Shown: positions 23,111 through 35,999, counted from the first letter of the stretch. The stretch: 64,000 nucleotides of DNA from Collybia mongolica (GCA_013420905.1 JAAXNY010000013.1:310001-374000), one strand, 5' to 3'. Numbers and translations are program-made. The notes: a model not told the origin generated them from the sequence alone.

Positions 23111-24768
23111 ATGCGCTCGTTCTCATTCCTTGCTTCTCTTGCTGCACTCGCTGTTGTCGTCTCTGCGGCGCCAGGCCCTGCTGACCGTTATGCAGGAACC
23201 CAAGTCGTCCGTGTGCCGGGGGGAAACTCTACCCAGATAGCCAGCATCGACAAAATCATCTCTCGCCTCGGCCTGGAGACATGGACTTCTGTCCGTGCGG
23301 CCAACCACCCCGTCGACATTGTCGTTCCCCCTGCCCGTCTCTCCCAATTCTCCAATGAAATTACCCAGCTGGGTGTCCCCGTCACCGTGATGCACGCCGA
23401 CTTGGGTGCGAGCATTTTGAAAGAGTCAGAGGCGTCCGCATCGAACGATTTCCAAAGTTAGTGTCTGACCTTACCACTTACGAGAGTGTGAAATTGAGAT
23501 GTGGTTTCAGTCAGCGCCCTTGTTAACAGTGCCTGGTTCAACACCTACCACTCCTACGCCGACCACATGAGCTTCATCAACGAGCTCGCCAGTACATACC
23601 CCTCAAATTCCAGAATTTTCACCATCGGTACCTCCGTGCAAGGCAGGCCACTCACTGGAATCAACATCTTCGGGTCTTCAGGGTCCGGAACGAAGCCTGC
23701 TGTGATATTCTTCGGGACTATTCACGCACGCGAGTGGATCTCAACTATGGTAAGAGTCATATTTATATCCTTTCGCTGTTGACTGACAACAGTAATAGGT
23801 CACTGAATACCTGGCATACAACCTACTCAGCGACACTGCAGCCAAAAAATACCTCGATAAATACGATTTCTACATCATCCCTATCGTCAACCCTGACGGT
23901 ATGTATTCGTTGGGCGCGTGTGTGACGACTGCATAACCTGAGAACCCGCGCAGGGTTCGTATATACCCAGACATCGGACCGAATGTGGCGCAAGAGTCGC
24001 TCGCCTGCCCCCTCAGGCAGTTCATGCATTGGAACAGACTTGAACCGGTACGCTTCAGTCTTAACTCTACCTGACGCCTTCCTTAATTATATATACTGCG
24101 TAGGAACTTCCCATACAAGTGGGAGGCTCCCGGTGGTGCATCCACGAACCCCTGCTCTGAGACCTACAAAGGTGGGGATATCTGATGGCCCTTTACCGTC
24201 CCACCCTCTGATTCCTATCGGTAGGTCGTTCCGGGGGCGATACCCCAGAGACAGCGGCCATGGCCAATTTCCTCCAGACTAGGGGCCTTTCTAGCCTCGG
24301 TGCGCGCCTGTTCATCGACTTCCATTCCTACGGAAACTACTTCTTGAGCCGTACGTTAATCCCTCTCTCTCATCCTAACAACTTACCAATACCGCTATCT
24401 CCGCCTCTAGCCTACGGATGGACCTCTGCTCTCCCCCCTAACAACGCTCAGATCCAGTCCGTGGCTAAGGGCTTTGCCGCCGCTGTTAAGGCCGTCCACG
24501 GCATCAGCACCACCACCGGTCCCAGCGGTCCGACCCTCTACGCGACCACCGGCACGACTGTGGACCATGCTTTCGAGGCTGCGAGGATCCCATACTCGTA
24601 AGTTCCTTGTGTTTTCTCAAGGCGCACCCGAGTTGAATACTTTGGATTAGGTACACCAACGAGCTCCGGGACACTGGTACCTACGGCTTTGTGCTCCCTG
24701 CCAACCAGATCCTTCCCACTGGACAGGACGCCTATGCTGGTGTTAAATATTTGTTGGATACCATCTAG
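23111..24768 (+). CDS. Secreted zinc carboxypeptidase, peptidase family M14
   Basis: Eight exons: 23111-23456, 23511-23749, 23799-23898, 23954-24047, 24104-24171, 24225-24350, 24411-24597 and 24651-24768 (425 residues). It removes C-terminal residues from peptides, probably outside the cell. The first 20 residues form a signal peptide (MRSFSFLASLAALAVVVSA). A pro-region follows, then the catalytic domain. Zinc ligands are H187 and E190 in HAREW and H316 in IDFHSYGN. The substrate-binding region shows GTDLNRNFPYKW, and the catalytic base is E391 in ELRDTGTYGF. All expected active-site residues are present and all introns are GT-AG, so the gene looks functional. The family resembles A-type carboxypeptidases. 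Exact specificity cannot be read here. Confidence 0.95.
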
Positions 24769-25786
24769 GTTTGGGGTAATTGAAAAGGCACTATGTACCT
24801 TGTAAAATTGGATATTGTTGTTGTCAACATGATTTTTTCTGGTTGGTTTAACGTGATGTGCCTAGTCCCAAGCTTCATTATTATTTTTCTTCGTTCATCT
24901 CGTTTATCTATGCACTTCCTGTTGAACAAGAGAATCAACGCTGATATTATTGACACGAGGCCAAGATGTCCATCAGCAACGGCGGATGACAGACTCTACT
25001 ACACATCTTGCAGAAAAGTTAAAACGGGATAAACACGACACTTGTTCCCTTAGATTGACACACCAGGAGTGGGTCTACAGGTGCGGTACCGGGCTTCTAA
25101 TTGTAGCTAGTAAAACTAACCCTCTCCACTTCTTTCCTCTATCGATCTGATCAATGGGTAGATTTTTGTGCTAGGACCCCGTTATCAGTGTTCTGATACA
25201 TACAGATCATGGGGGTGGGTGGTGGATGGTGTGCCATTTAATTTATTGTTCTGTACGCGTACCGAACGAGATTTGAAAGGCTGCTCACGTGGTGTCGCTT
25301 GTTGAACCAAGAGTGGTTGGTCCGCATCGTCCTCTTCTAAGTTCCTCACCTCGCTAGCACTCTTCGAACTTCAACCTTGTCCTCATTCAAGTACACCTGT
25401 GGCGCTGAAGTGGTGTGTCTGTATGCAATAGAGTACCATTTCAGGGTCTTCAAGTAACTTTGAGATCGAACGACAACTCTAATATTAAATATTGAGTGTT
25501 CGCCCGAATAGACTAAACTCAACTAACTCAACTTTGCTCTTCGAGCTTGCTGCCTAGGGTAAATTGAACTAGAAGAAAACGCATCCCCGCCAAACCCATA
25601 GCGCACCAAAGGGCGGAAGCCTCGATACTTGGAGGAAGTAACATGTCATGCGGTGCGTGTATACTGAAGGACGCGATGCAAGGTGAGCCGCCTTGTATCG
25701 TTGATAGTATATCATATAGCAAACCTATGATGTGATCCCTTTATGGCTAGTAACTAAAAGAGGCACACGGGACTACTTACTTGGGT
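24769..25786. other. Intergenic with start of a duplicated promoter
   Basis: No gene seen. About 25590-25786 corresponds to the upstream region of the intact carboxypeptidase gene, marking the left part of a tandem segmental duplication. Confidence 0.5.
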
Positions 25787-25794
25787 GTCTTGGT

Positions 25795-26415
25795 TAGACT
25801 GTACACGGTCCGGTCCGGGCCAGGTCCGACCTATTTTTGCTGGACCTGGCCCTGGCCCCGAGGGCCGGTCCACCTCTTTGTCGGACCTGGCCCTCTGATA
25901 GAGGGCCAGGGCCGGCCCCGGGTCGACCAGGTCCAGTGGTAAAAAAAAAAAAGAAATTGTTTAATAGTCTGTGGAGATGTCTACTGCTGATACATACCAT
26001 ATTTAACATCTATCAATTAAATACAACTATCTCCCAATAAATTATCCTAGTATTTTCACTCATTGCACATCTGGATCATCAGAGAAATTTCTGCTCTGAA
26101 GCCACTTGACAACAGGAATTTGATCAAAAATCATTGATTACTAATAATTTCGGACAAGAGTTATTATTTTTCGAGGTTTGATCTTGCATTCTCTATTCCC
26201 CCACTATATACCCTCACTATTTGGTAGCACTTTCACCACCCGCCAACATATAAGGCCAGCCAGGTCTGACCCAGGTCCAGCCCAAGGGCCGGGCCAGTGC
26301 TCACAGTGGCCCTGGCCCTGTCCAAAGGGGCTGGTCCACTCATATGCTGGCCCTCGGGGTCAGCCCTGGGCTGACCCGGGTCTGTGAGGTCCTGGCCTGG
26401 ACCACAGACAGTCTA
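25795..26415. mobile_element. Non-autonomous hAT-type MITE, GC-rich
   Basis: The ends are TAGACTGT..ACAGTCTA, with further imperfect inverted similarity in the following GGTCC/GGCC-rich 30 bp. The flanks are a perfect 8-bp duplication GTCTTGGT (25787-25794 and 26416-26423). There is no coding capacity. Both arms are packed with GGCCCTGGCC-like words while the middle is AT-rich. It sits inside the duplicated promoter of the carboxypeptidase pseudogene; the intact copy has the uninterrupted equivalent near 22780. Confidence 0.9.
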
Positions 26416-26689
26416 GTCTTGGTGGTGACAGCAATCTGAGGCTCCCCAAAACGTCTAGGCCACATTGTGACGTTCAATGTGGATATACTCTGGCTCACTT
26501 TGGTATACAGAATGATCCATGAGGATTTGAATAGATCTCATTATGGAATGTGGAGTAACAGGTCAACATAGTATTATTCTGTCAATTTTTCAATTTTGCA
26601 TGGTGCTCCAGTGCTCCAGATTTGTGTCCAGTACTATAAAGTGCAGGCCATTCTCAACATGCCATTCAACTCAAACCACCCAAGGGTTG

Positions 26690-28640
26690 GTACCAAACAT
26701 GTCCCTAACGATGCTCTCGCCCTCCTTTTTTGTTTCTCTCACTGCACTTGCTGTTGCCATCTCTACAGAACCAGGCCCTGCTACTGGAAATACCTCAATA
26801 CATACGACTTCTATATCATCCCTTTTGTTAACCCTGATGGTACATATCCCTCAGGCATGTATACTGTGTGCCTAACTTGAATATCGCACATAGGATTCGT
26901 GTATACTCAGACAACAGATAGAATGTGGCACAAAAATTGTTCGAGTGGTCCCCTGGGCCACAAATGCATTGGAACAGACTTGAACCGGCATGATTCGGTT
27001 ATTTATCTACCCCAAGCTGTGCTTGATTACACCTTTTTTGTAGAAACTTTGCATACAAATGGGACCTACCTCTAGCAGCATCCACAAACCCCTGCGATGA
27101 ACTTTACAGAGGTGTGGTCTGACATTGTTACAGCTGTTTAGGCCTTATCCTTTAGATCAATCTGGTTTATCGTTCGTTCACTATAGACCATTGACTTCAT
27201 AAGTCTAACGTCCAATGACTCCCTCAATAGGGCTAAAGTCAGATCGTTGAATCAAAGATGCACTACTCCCTTCATAAGGCAAGTAGGATCAAGTTCGCGT
27301 CAAGAGATCAGAGTAGGTGAATAAGGTTGATTCAGCTAGGTCAAGCTAAAGAACTAACTAAGCTAAAGTATCCCTATATATATGTAAGAGTCCGATAAGC
27401 GTGGTTTACGCTATTCATTATAGATAAAAGAATGAGTAAGCTAAAGTGAGAATGAGTAAGCGTAATACAAAAGATGAATAAGCATGGGAAAGGGAATGCA
27501 TATATGGGTCTTGAAAGATAAGAGTCGATAAGTATCTGGTAATCAGTAGTGTGTAAGAAAAAGAAGTAATGGGGCATGTTAAGGAATTTGTAACAGACAT
27601 CTCTTCGCCGGTTCACTCTTTGACCATGGGCAGGTAAATCCCCAAGCAATATGCCCGAGGTAACTGCCATGACGAGGTTCCTGGAGTCTAAGGGTCTTTC
27701 TAGTGTCAGTGCGCGGTTGTTCATTGACTTTCATTCCTATGGGAATCTCTTTATGGGTCGTATGTTAACTATCTCTCCTACTCCAATGTCTTATCAAGAT
27801 CTCCCCTCCTGCCTATGGATGGTCTGCTGCTGCCCTGCTAATAACAATCAAATTCAGTCCCTGGGTAAAGGCCTTGCAGCCACTGTGAAAGCGGTCCATG
27901 GTATCGAAACCAAGACTGGCTCCACTTATTCATCTCTCTATGTGACCTCATGCACTACAGTGGACCATGCCTTCAAAGCCAAGGGGGTTTCAGAGTTTGA
28001 ATTTACCATATCAGGACAGTTAGTTAGTTGGCCCCCCAAGGTCATTAAAATATTTTTTTGTAATCATGTGATCAGGTGCCTGGCAACCCAAGCGGAGGTG
28101 CAGGGTAGTGTTTTGATGCAAGCAAAGCTCACCGACAGCTCCCTTTTTGGAAGAGAAGTGCCAAGAGAGGACGGCAGGTGCAGGATGCAAGACAGGATGG
28201 GTGAGTTTTGAAACATTCCTCGAAAGTGAGTCACATACCACTGAAATGGCCTATAGTACCACCTCCAATGTGTTGACCTGGAGTACTCCGTTAGCAGTTG
28301 GGTCTGCAAAGCATGCAAGGCAAGTGGGAACAGTCAGAGATGTCTAGGACAGCAGCAGTGACAGTAGGGCGATAAGGGTGCTTCCTAGTATATCCTTATT
28401 TGGAAATTATTTCCCACCACTGTTAGTTAGTTCCCCCCTCAAGGTCCTTAAAAAAAAATTGACCTGATATGGGGAATTTTTTTCCTGAAAACCCCTTGTT
28501 CAAAGTCGCAAAGATCCCATTCTCATAAGTTTGTTTTTCATTCAGATAGTACACCTCAAGTTCGAAACTCCAAATCAGGTACACCAATGAACTTCGTGAT
28601 GGCAAATTTGATTCCATGGTTTTGTGCTCCCTCCTGGTGA
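26690..28640 (+). pseudogene. Decayed duplicate of the M14 carboxypeptidase
   Basis: The order of remnants is: a signal-peptide-like exon (about 26700-26770) fused directly to the KYL.TYDFYIIP.VNPDG exon, then the VYTQTTDRMW exon, the NFAYKW exon, the FIDFHSYGN exon (about 27650-27760), the NNQIQS exon and a TNELRDG remnant near 28590. The parts coding for the pro-region and the first zinc-binding motif (HAREW) are deleted. About 0.45 kb is inserted in intron 5 and about 0.5 kb before the last exon. One donor has become GC (CCG|GCATGA, 26989). Most differences from the intact gene are C-to-T or G-to-A, often at CpG. No function is possible. Confidence 0.85.
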
Positions 28641-28700
28641 GATTCCGAGTTCTATTTATAGAACGAGGTTCTTTCCATTTCCTGGATGCTCTGAAACCTT

Positions 28701-30489
28701 TTTTTTTTTTTTTTTCCTTCAACAATTTTATATACCACCATACACTAGTACAGATGCAGTCACGTGTAAACATAGTTAGATAATCGGAATGAAATATGGC
28801 GCATAAAGGCCATCATATGTGGCAGGATTGGATTGCCCCCCTGTTCCCAGGACAAGCGCTCTGGGTGTTGGTCCCTGTGAGGGGACCAGGTAATAGACCC
28901 GTACGGGACTAAGGACAAGAGTCATTGCAGAGGGGACCACCCCCCGCGCTTCTTAATCCATTTAATAAGTGGTCAGTGTGGCCGCTTTCTTGTGCCCAGT
29001 TCACAGGGGGGTACACCCCCCCCCCAAAGGTTTCCCGAGGGAAGCCTGACTTAGTCCTGAGGGACCAGGCCCATGCGTGTACGCTCACCCTAAGGCGTTT
29101 GACCTGGTATCAAGGATACCATCCAACAAGCACCCACTTACCTCCAGGTACTCCTGCTCTATTCTATGCGTGGTTCCTGGAAGACACCAAAGGCTGCCAG
29201 GTTGTCATGTAAGAAGTTGCTAACCCACACCAGGGTTAGTTTCCTCCTGGGTCGTCTTGCCCTCTTGTAGAGTGGGCAGTACCTGAACATGTGATCACTG
29301 GTCTCCTTTCCGAGGCTGCAGTTGCACATGTATATCTCCTTCTCCTTAAGGAAGTGTTGTCTGTAGGCGCCGATTGGAGCGTGCCCAGTGAGAGCTTGTG
29401 CCAGTCGGATGGTTTTACTAGTCTCTGTAGAGATTTTTCCTATCCAAATCCCCCCTTTCAGGTGGCTTGGAGTCAATTGCTTTCCATGTTCATGGAGATG
29501 CAGGAAAGTTTGCACCTATGTACTCCTTCTGCTTGGCCAGAACACTCCAAGCATCTGTCATACATAGTACAGCATTTGCCCTTGCTTTCGCAAGGGTAGT
29601 GTGCTTAACTTCCCCATGGGCCACCTCTAAGTTAGTGGCAGCCTCATGGGCGTAAAGGTGTTCCCTGACTTCACATGCTTTTGGTGTGTGATGTAATGTT
29701 ATGGTAGCATTGGGCTTGATGGTTAGCCACAAGGCGAGTTTTGATGTCACATTGACAGCTGATTTGTGGGCCATGTGGTGTGACGGGTCTAGGACCAGTT
29801 TGATTGCATTCACAGAGTCCAAAAAGACATCTATTTTAGATATGTCTAGGTTCGGGATGTGGAAGGCTTCATCTATCCCCTTGGAGATGGTGAAGGCTTC
29901 TGCATTGTCTGATGTGGCATCCCCGCATGGGGCAGTGCCACTGTAAAGTGACCCACCTCCCCACACTCTCCAAGCACCAGTGGCTTGGCAGTCTGGGTGG
30001 TGTGAGACTGACCTGTCACATATGATGGCCATATGCCCTGGGGTACATTTAGCATCATTGATCCGGTTAGTTAATACTAATCCAAAATCCTTGAATGCAG
30101 CCTTCCTCTCCTCCTTCTTGCCTGTTGGCTTTGGGGAGTATTCAATAGTAACCCTCTCTGTGGCCCAGTCCACAATACGATGGCCTGGTTTTGCAAGGGG
30201 GAATATGGGGGATGCATCATTGCTACAATCCTTTAGGTGGGAATATGAGTCCATGATTCCTGATTTGATTTTCCAGCACTTGGCAGGTGACATGCGGCTG
30301 ACTGACAAGTGTGCTTGCCCGTCAACCAGGTTCTGGACAGCGTGTCCTTATGCAGTAGTGGCTTCTTTCAACCAGCTTACGTACATGTAAGTGGATAGGA
30401 GGTAGCCCTCCGAGGGTCTCGGACGCCCCTCTAGGGGTAGTCCGGAATGTGCCTGTGATCCAAAGAGCGGCTTTGCGCTGCATTTTTCC
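28701..30489 (-). mobile_element. 5'-truncated LINE, inverted, with poly(A) and target duplication
   Basis: The plus strand opens with poly-T (28701-28715), that is, a 3' poly(A) on the minus strand. A 13-bp duplication GCTCTGAAACCTT lies at 28688-28700 and 30490-30502. It carries the pol C-terminus (RNase H onward) and a 3' untranslated region of about 440 bp. The 5' cut is just upstream of the RNase H domain, typical of incomplete reverse transcription. It landed just downstream of the carboxypeptidase pseudogene. Confidence 0.92.
29159..30308 (-). pseudogene. LINE RNase H and C-terminal knuckle remnant
   Basis: RNase H pieces are visible: a DRS segment, DNAEAFTISKGI with the conserved E, and FLDSVNA with the conserved D. 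Downstream come KEIYMCNCS..HMFRYCP and a stop at 29159. One extra T near 29500 shifts the frame between the RNase H part (30308-29490) and the tail (29515-29159). The protein resembles the tail of ORF2 at 15.6-16.5 kb but is clearly divergent, so it is a sister family. Confidence 0.8.
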
Positions 30490-30502
30490 GCTCTGAAACC
30501 TT

Positions 30503-31748
30503 AATGCTTCGCAAAAATCAAAAATTCTTCACGTGACTTTTCAATATTTTTGATTTATACACTCATTTCTCATTGTACTTTGCTCTCATATTTTAGACAC
30601 TTTCTTACAACATAGTTATCTATCGATTGCGTGCAGAAACTGCCTTCTCTGTGTCTTTTTTGTTGTTATTTACTGTGTTGAGCTGAGTTTCAAAGTCACA
30701 TGAATTTCTTGGTCGGCCTGTCGGCAACATCGTGTAGCTGGTCAACATGTATCCTGCATTGTATCCATCTGGTATTAATCGATGATGGCACTGCATTTTG
30801 ACTAGTGTTATTGTTACGTATATTTCTGCCTCGCCTCGCTACACTCCTTTCCTTTTACTCCAGCAGACATCCATGTGGCCATTCATTCATGATGGTATTA
30901 CAACAGGGCCATTACTTATACATGATGGGTATCTTACAGACACTATCAATCTGTCATCTTGCAGGTAAAAGTATGCTGTTTCTGCATTTTATGTCCGTGC
31001 CCGAATCTTTATCATCTATTCTTAATATTGCACTTGAAATTTTCATCATAGAACTCGGACCGGCCATGCATAGCAATGGCTATACCACTTAATAGGATCA
31101 GTGGGGCGCTTTAATGGAGTAAGTAGAAAAACAGCATACGTACAGTACGAGCGACGTTGCAATCTGAGTGTTCCGTTCCCCAACCCTCCTCGGTGTGAGT
31201 AAGAATAGGCAATTCTGCGTAGACCCTTGTATGGTGATCGTTCTCTGAATCGCGTATGAATCGCCATACTTGACTTCCTCTAGTGAGCCTCAGATGTGCG
31301 GCCTCACACGTCCAACGGTGGTCTCTAACCATGATGACCTCAAGAACGAGGTATGCGCTAAGTGATGTCATGGCTAAGGTCGACGTCGAAGAAAGTCAGG
31401 CTGGTGCTATGAAGGGGGTAAGCGTTGACATACGGATTGAATGAGAACGGAGGCACGAATGCAAGAAGGAATGGTTACTGGAAGACTGGAACTAGGATGG
31501 CTGATTACCGTGAGTGTAGGGCGTGCGACCCGTGGCGCGTTGGTACTGGACTAGTAACAAAACTGTTGAACAAGACCAGAACTGTAAAATCACTCAATAC
31601 AATGGAGTCCATCGAAAGACTTTTTTAAATTGCGGGACCGGGCGTCAGATGCACCCGCCCGCCCCGCCGCATGACAGTTCAACGTTCGTGAATTCCTATT
31701 CTAGTATACTCTAGATCGGTGAGAAGATACAAAAGGTCCTCGTACAAA
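30503..31748. other. No gene recognised
   Basis: Small open frames only. No splice-linked coding pattern, repeat or RNA gene was found. PUF6 ends at 31749 on the minus strand, so its 3' untranslated region and terminator must lie at the right end of this stretch. Confidence 0.4.
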
Positions 31749-34137
31749 TCATAGGACTGCAATTTTTTCCAAAAGTAGCTTTTTGCCCTTCGCCCGACTC
31801 TCATCGACCTCCTTCTCCCTTTTCCCAAACCATCCCTTGACTTGTCTCCTTGCGTCCTCTCGCCCATCTCCCCTCATAAGGGCTTCACACAGCTCAGCTA
31901 TGACGAATGCTCCGTTCCCATCCCCATGGACGCACATGTCGACGCTGACATCTTCACCGACCAGTTGTACGAACTCGGCTGCGAAGGCGCCTGCATCCCA
32001 CCCAGGGACGGGTTCTACAGATTTACTTGTGTGGCTGAAATGCCCGCCTTGTAGGAGGGTTTTGTAGAGTCTTGAAGTATGAGGGAGGTCGATAGGGTGT
32101 GGAGCTGATACGTCCTCTGAGGGGTAAGTTGAAGATATGGCCTGAAGGAGGGCTCGGGAAGTCGCTGTTTTGTCTAATACAAGCTTGAACTTAGGCAGGG
32201 AAGTGAGAGGATATGATATGAAGACAAACCTCCGTCCGCGAACAGCATGATCTCTGTTACAACTAAACTTCCGCCCGGTTCCCTGATGACAGTAGCACCA
32301 CTGCTTTCGACCCATGTGAGAAGCGCTTCGCTCGCAGCTTTCCGAACCTCAGCCTCCCGAACTTCTACTGTCTTCTTACTTGTGTTTGTGCGAATTTCGT
32401 CAGTTTCAGCCAAAGATGCGATCTGCGCAGGTGTAAAATGTCGCCGCGTCCGGGGAACGAGGAGGTAGAAGAGTGATCGTCGGCCTTGGGGGGATACATA
32501 TAGTTTTTCTGCTGGGCCCGTCATTTCAGCAACGAGCGATTTGGATACAAGTTTAGTGTCACTATGGTGAGCGTTAGACAATTGGCCCAGAAATCAAGCA
32601 TAGATTTACTCAATGACATCGAGAGCGGTGAATAGAACGAGCTGGGCTTCGTCATCAAGGCACATCCGCTCCACATGGGGTTTTAGTACTTTGAGAATTT
32701 GTTTTCGATCCTATGATATATGAGCAACTCGAACCGTAATCGTATTGTTGACGCACTTTGGCACTTCCTTGAGCAATGAATTCTCGAACGACTCGGCTTC
32801 CATCCTTGGTATGAACCATTTCCGCTAGGACTTCTTGGCAGCTGTAATTTTTTACAATTTTAACAAAAAGAATTTCAAGAGAACCTGATCAACGACAAAC
32901 CTCTCGAACATTTCTCGCCTGAGTTTCTCCTGCTCTGCCTCCTCAGGGAGATCATTGAGAGCTACCATATACTCCCACAGGGCACGGTGCACAACAGCAT
33001 GAGTGACGGCGCCTTTGTCTGGATTGTTGAAGCTGGTCCGAGAGTCAAAAAGACTCTCATCAAGTCAAGCGTAGGTCAATGACGCACATTGTGACCAGAT
33101 TGGCTTTTAACGCGCCCAAAACCCTTCTTCGTCTCTCGTTATCAACACCAGCTAAGACACCGCTCAAACCCTTCTTTGCCTTTTCCTTGTCCTCTGCACT
33201 GCCACTTGTGAAACTAAACAAGGCTGTCTCCTTGCCGTAGAAGTCCCGCAGAAGGAGAGTCCGTTCGTAGGCGTTTGCATACAGTTCAAATGCATCTGCA
33301 AGGACAGAGGATGCCTCGCGATGTAGAAGTAATCTCAGAACCTGAGATTGGAATTCGAGTAGTATGTCTGGTCGATGGGTTGGGCATAGACGAATCAATT
33401 TTGTGACCAGGAACTAGCAAAGATCTTTCAGCGAGAAATAACCAATGTATATCTGCGCGCGCACCTTGGAGTACTTATTTTGAGCCAGTTCCTTGTACTT
33501 TCCCTTCAACTCAGCAGCGATCTCATCTCTCTCCTTCTGTCCACCATATTTGACAACAGTTTGCACGATCCTGCTAGCGTCATGCTTAAGGACGATATCT
33601 TTTACCCTTCCCCTAATGACATTCATTAGATCTTGTACGTGTTTCTGACGCTCGGCTGTTGGTATCGTTTTTGCTCGAGCGAGAGACCACACCCGTTTCG
33701 CATCCGCCATTAACGATGAGTGAGGCTTCGCGGCTCGCCGTTGCTCCTGGAGAGCTTTTTGCACTTTATGTGATTCGCGAGCAGCTGGGTACGCCTTTGA
33801 TATCAATCCAGAAAAGAGGCTGATCGAACGCACCATTAGGATCTTTCGGTTGGGTAGGTACGTCTGGCGTGGGATCTGGAGGTGAATCTTCGTCCATAAG
33901 GTCGTCCTGAACATCATCCTCGTCTACCCATTCATCTTCGCCTTCGCCTTCTGCCCCTAAATCATCCAAATCATCCTCAGAATCTGTTGGACTCGTCGAC
34001 GCGACAGCGGGGGCGGTAACTGGCCGGCTGCGCTTCTTGTCTGCTTTTCCGGGCTTTTCTAAATGAGCTTTTTTCGTCTTAGGGCCAGCCTGGGATGCTG
34101 CTGGTCGTTTTTTGTTTGATTTGTTCGCTGCGGCCAT
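31749..34137 (-). CDS. PUF6: Pumilio-repeat RNA-binding protein PUF6 (PUM3/Puf-A type)
   Basis: Eight exons on the minus strand: 34137-33834, 33784-33465, 33413-33088, 33032-32901, 32841-32757, 32710-32610, 32561-32230 and 32173-31749 (674 residues). Family members bind RNA, work in 60S ribosome biogenesis in the nucleolus and in yeast repress ASH1 mRNA. A basic, low-complexity N-terminus (SNKKRPAAS, KKAHLEKPGKADKKRSR) and an acidic stretch (DSEDDLDDLG) precede the Puf repeats (VLKHDASRIVQTVVKYG, FNNPDKGAVTHAVVHRAL, MVHTKDGSRVVREFIAQGSA). A C-terminal CPL-like domain follows (about residues 420-674). All joins keep frame. An upstream in-frame ATG (34206) exists, but the ATG at 34137 (MAAANKSNKK) looks more natural. 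Confidence 0.95.
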
Positions 34138-34390
34138 CGCTGAAGAGGAAACAATTTTCGATGAACCAAAATCTATGAAATTTGAGAACGACAAAACTTT
34201 TGTCACGCGATTGACTGTGTCACATCGTGACCTCTAATCTGAAGCCTGTGTCAACCTGTTGTCCACCAACCTCAATCTCCATACCCATGCTCGATTAGAA
34301 TGTGAGTTCGAAGAATCGCATCTCGTCTTTCATTTGCTCATCGAAATAGGCCGCCAAAAGGTGGATACAGAAGAAAGGTCGCCGCGTCTG
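34138..34390. promoter_or_regulatory. Shared divergent promoter, PUF6 / IES6
   Basis: Only 253 bp separate the two start codons, which face away from each other. Promoter elements for both must lie here. No TATA box is obvious, as is common for housekeeping genes. Confidence 0.5.
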
Positions 34391-35097
34391 ATGGTACATC
34401 CACTCCACACGTTCCAGTGAGTAATTGATCAAAGCAACTGGCCATTTTATCGGCTCAATAGACAGAAAGAGTTTAGCAGAACAGTTATCCTACCTGCATA
34501 GCCCACGACCATTCAAGAATCCAAATTATACTAAGAATATAAACCGACGAGCAAAGAACTTGAAGAATGTATTAAGCGCAGAGCGCGAGCGCGAGAGGGC
34601 AGAACGTGAGAAACGAAGGCTGGAGAGGGAAGAGAATACAGCCATGGACGTCGATGGTGCGGTAGAAGAGCCTGAGGATATGCCTACTTGTAAGTGGATT
34701 CACGAGGAAGAGCCTTTCGTCTCTGAAATTTGGTGACAGATACATCCATCGAAGCCCCGCCATCGGTTCTGCCCCAGAGACATTGGTGTGATATCACCGG
34801 CTTAGAGGTTTATTAGTCCCATGCCGTTGCAGTTATTATTTGCTCAATCATTGCATTAGGCGCCATACACAGACCCAGCGACTGGACTCAGGTACCATGA
34901 CAAGAGTGTATATGATGTGATTAAAAGCTTGGTGAGTTCCTCTTCATGATAACCCACGAACGTGCCTCATGTAACTGATTGATATAAGAGTGCCAGCGCA
35001 GCGAAGGACTATCTAGCAGGTATGTATCCATAATATCAACAAGTCAGCCTTCCTGATGTTCTTCATAGCGAGAGGTGTCAACTCGATTGTAAAATAA
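34391..35097 (+). CDS. IES6: INO80 complex subunit IES6 (YL1 C-terminal domain)
   Basis: Six exons: 34391-34416, 34466-34689, 34740-34807, 34860-34931, 34989-35019 and 35069-35097 (149 residues). IES6 binds Arp5 and is a core subunit of the INO80 chromatin remodeller. The N-terminal PFKNPNYTKN motif and basic helix (AERERERAEREKRRLEREE) are followed by the YL1-C domain: HWCDITGLEAPYTDPATGLR, then YHDKSVYDVIK. The protein ends with ARGVNSIVK. The start is chosen because the short exon 1 (MVHPLHTFQ) joins exon 2 in phase through the acceptor GACAG (ending 34465). Using the nearer AATAG would break the frame. Confidence 0.93.
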
Positions 35098-35999
35098 TCA
35101 TTTCATGTTGGAATCCATTATACACGGCTTAGGTGCCTCAAAGCATATTATTTGCTATGAAACGTACATAAATATAGTACGGTAGGGTTTCGACGACGAT
35201 AAATTCATTGAAGCATGCCCAGATGATGCACCTTTGTATATGGGATGGTACGGAGCGGGTGTCGTAACATCAAATCACCAACCAATCAAAAAAATATATA
35301 CATTATAAGGTGCGGCCTGGAATAAAAGCCAAACAAGGGCTGCTTGTTTATTCGCCAACTAGATTTACTCACATAAACAATACTGACAAGTAGCATATCT
35401 TATCCCGACGCGACGAGGAGCCAAGACTGGTTTTGGGTGGCGGAAATATTTGCCTTTGTGATCGGCCTGATCCGGCGGGATGCGGCACCACCTTTCATCT
35501 CGTCCCTAGTCTATTCTGCGTTCTACAGCTCTTCTCCACGTTTTCGGCTGGCGTCTGAAGGTTTCAGGAAATTTAGCCTTTTCAATATTCCTCCCAATCT
35601 CCAAGGCGGACAAAGATTATCATGAGCAGCCCATAAGCTCAAGATTTTCTACAAAAACCTAAAACTGTACTTGCGCGGACAACGGGCAACGCTTCCAGCC
35701 GCGGCCTGAGCTTAAGGGAATGACGCTGAGCATGGGACAATATACACAAGATAATAAATCGGTATTGTGGCCAATACAGGGTAGACCTGCCACTGAAACG
35801 CTCGAATCCCCATCTTTGATTTTTACTGTATTAAAAATTCCAGGTTTATGGGGCTGTGTCGTAGATGGTTTCCAGTCCGATATTTGCTTTCATGGAGTGC
35901 TTGAACGTTCCGGGTCCTTCGAGGAGCTTGAAGCCCCCCCCCGTCATTTGCGTTTTTTACTGTGTTCGCTGGACGTTCCTTTTCCACGCAGCGCGCTAC
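35098..35999. other. Intergenic; nothing supported
   Basis: There is an open frame at 35720-36127 whose last 30 residues are Ser/Asp-rich and could be the N-terminus of the chitin synthase relic; the rest has no recognisable content. Confidence 0.35.

Noticed and set aside
30805..31092. A 95-codon open frame right of the LINE
   Set aside because: Composition and lack of motifs suggest chance.
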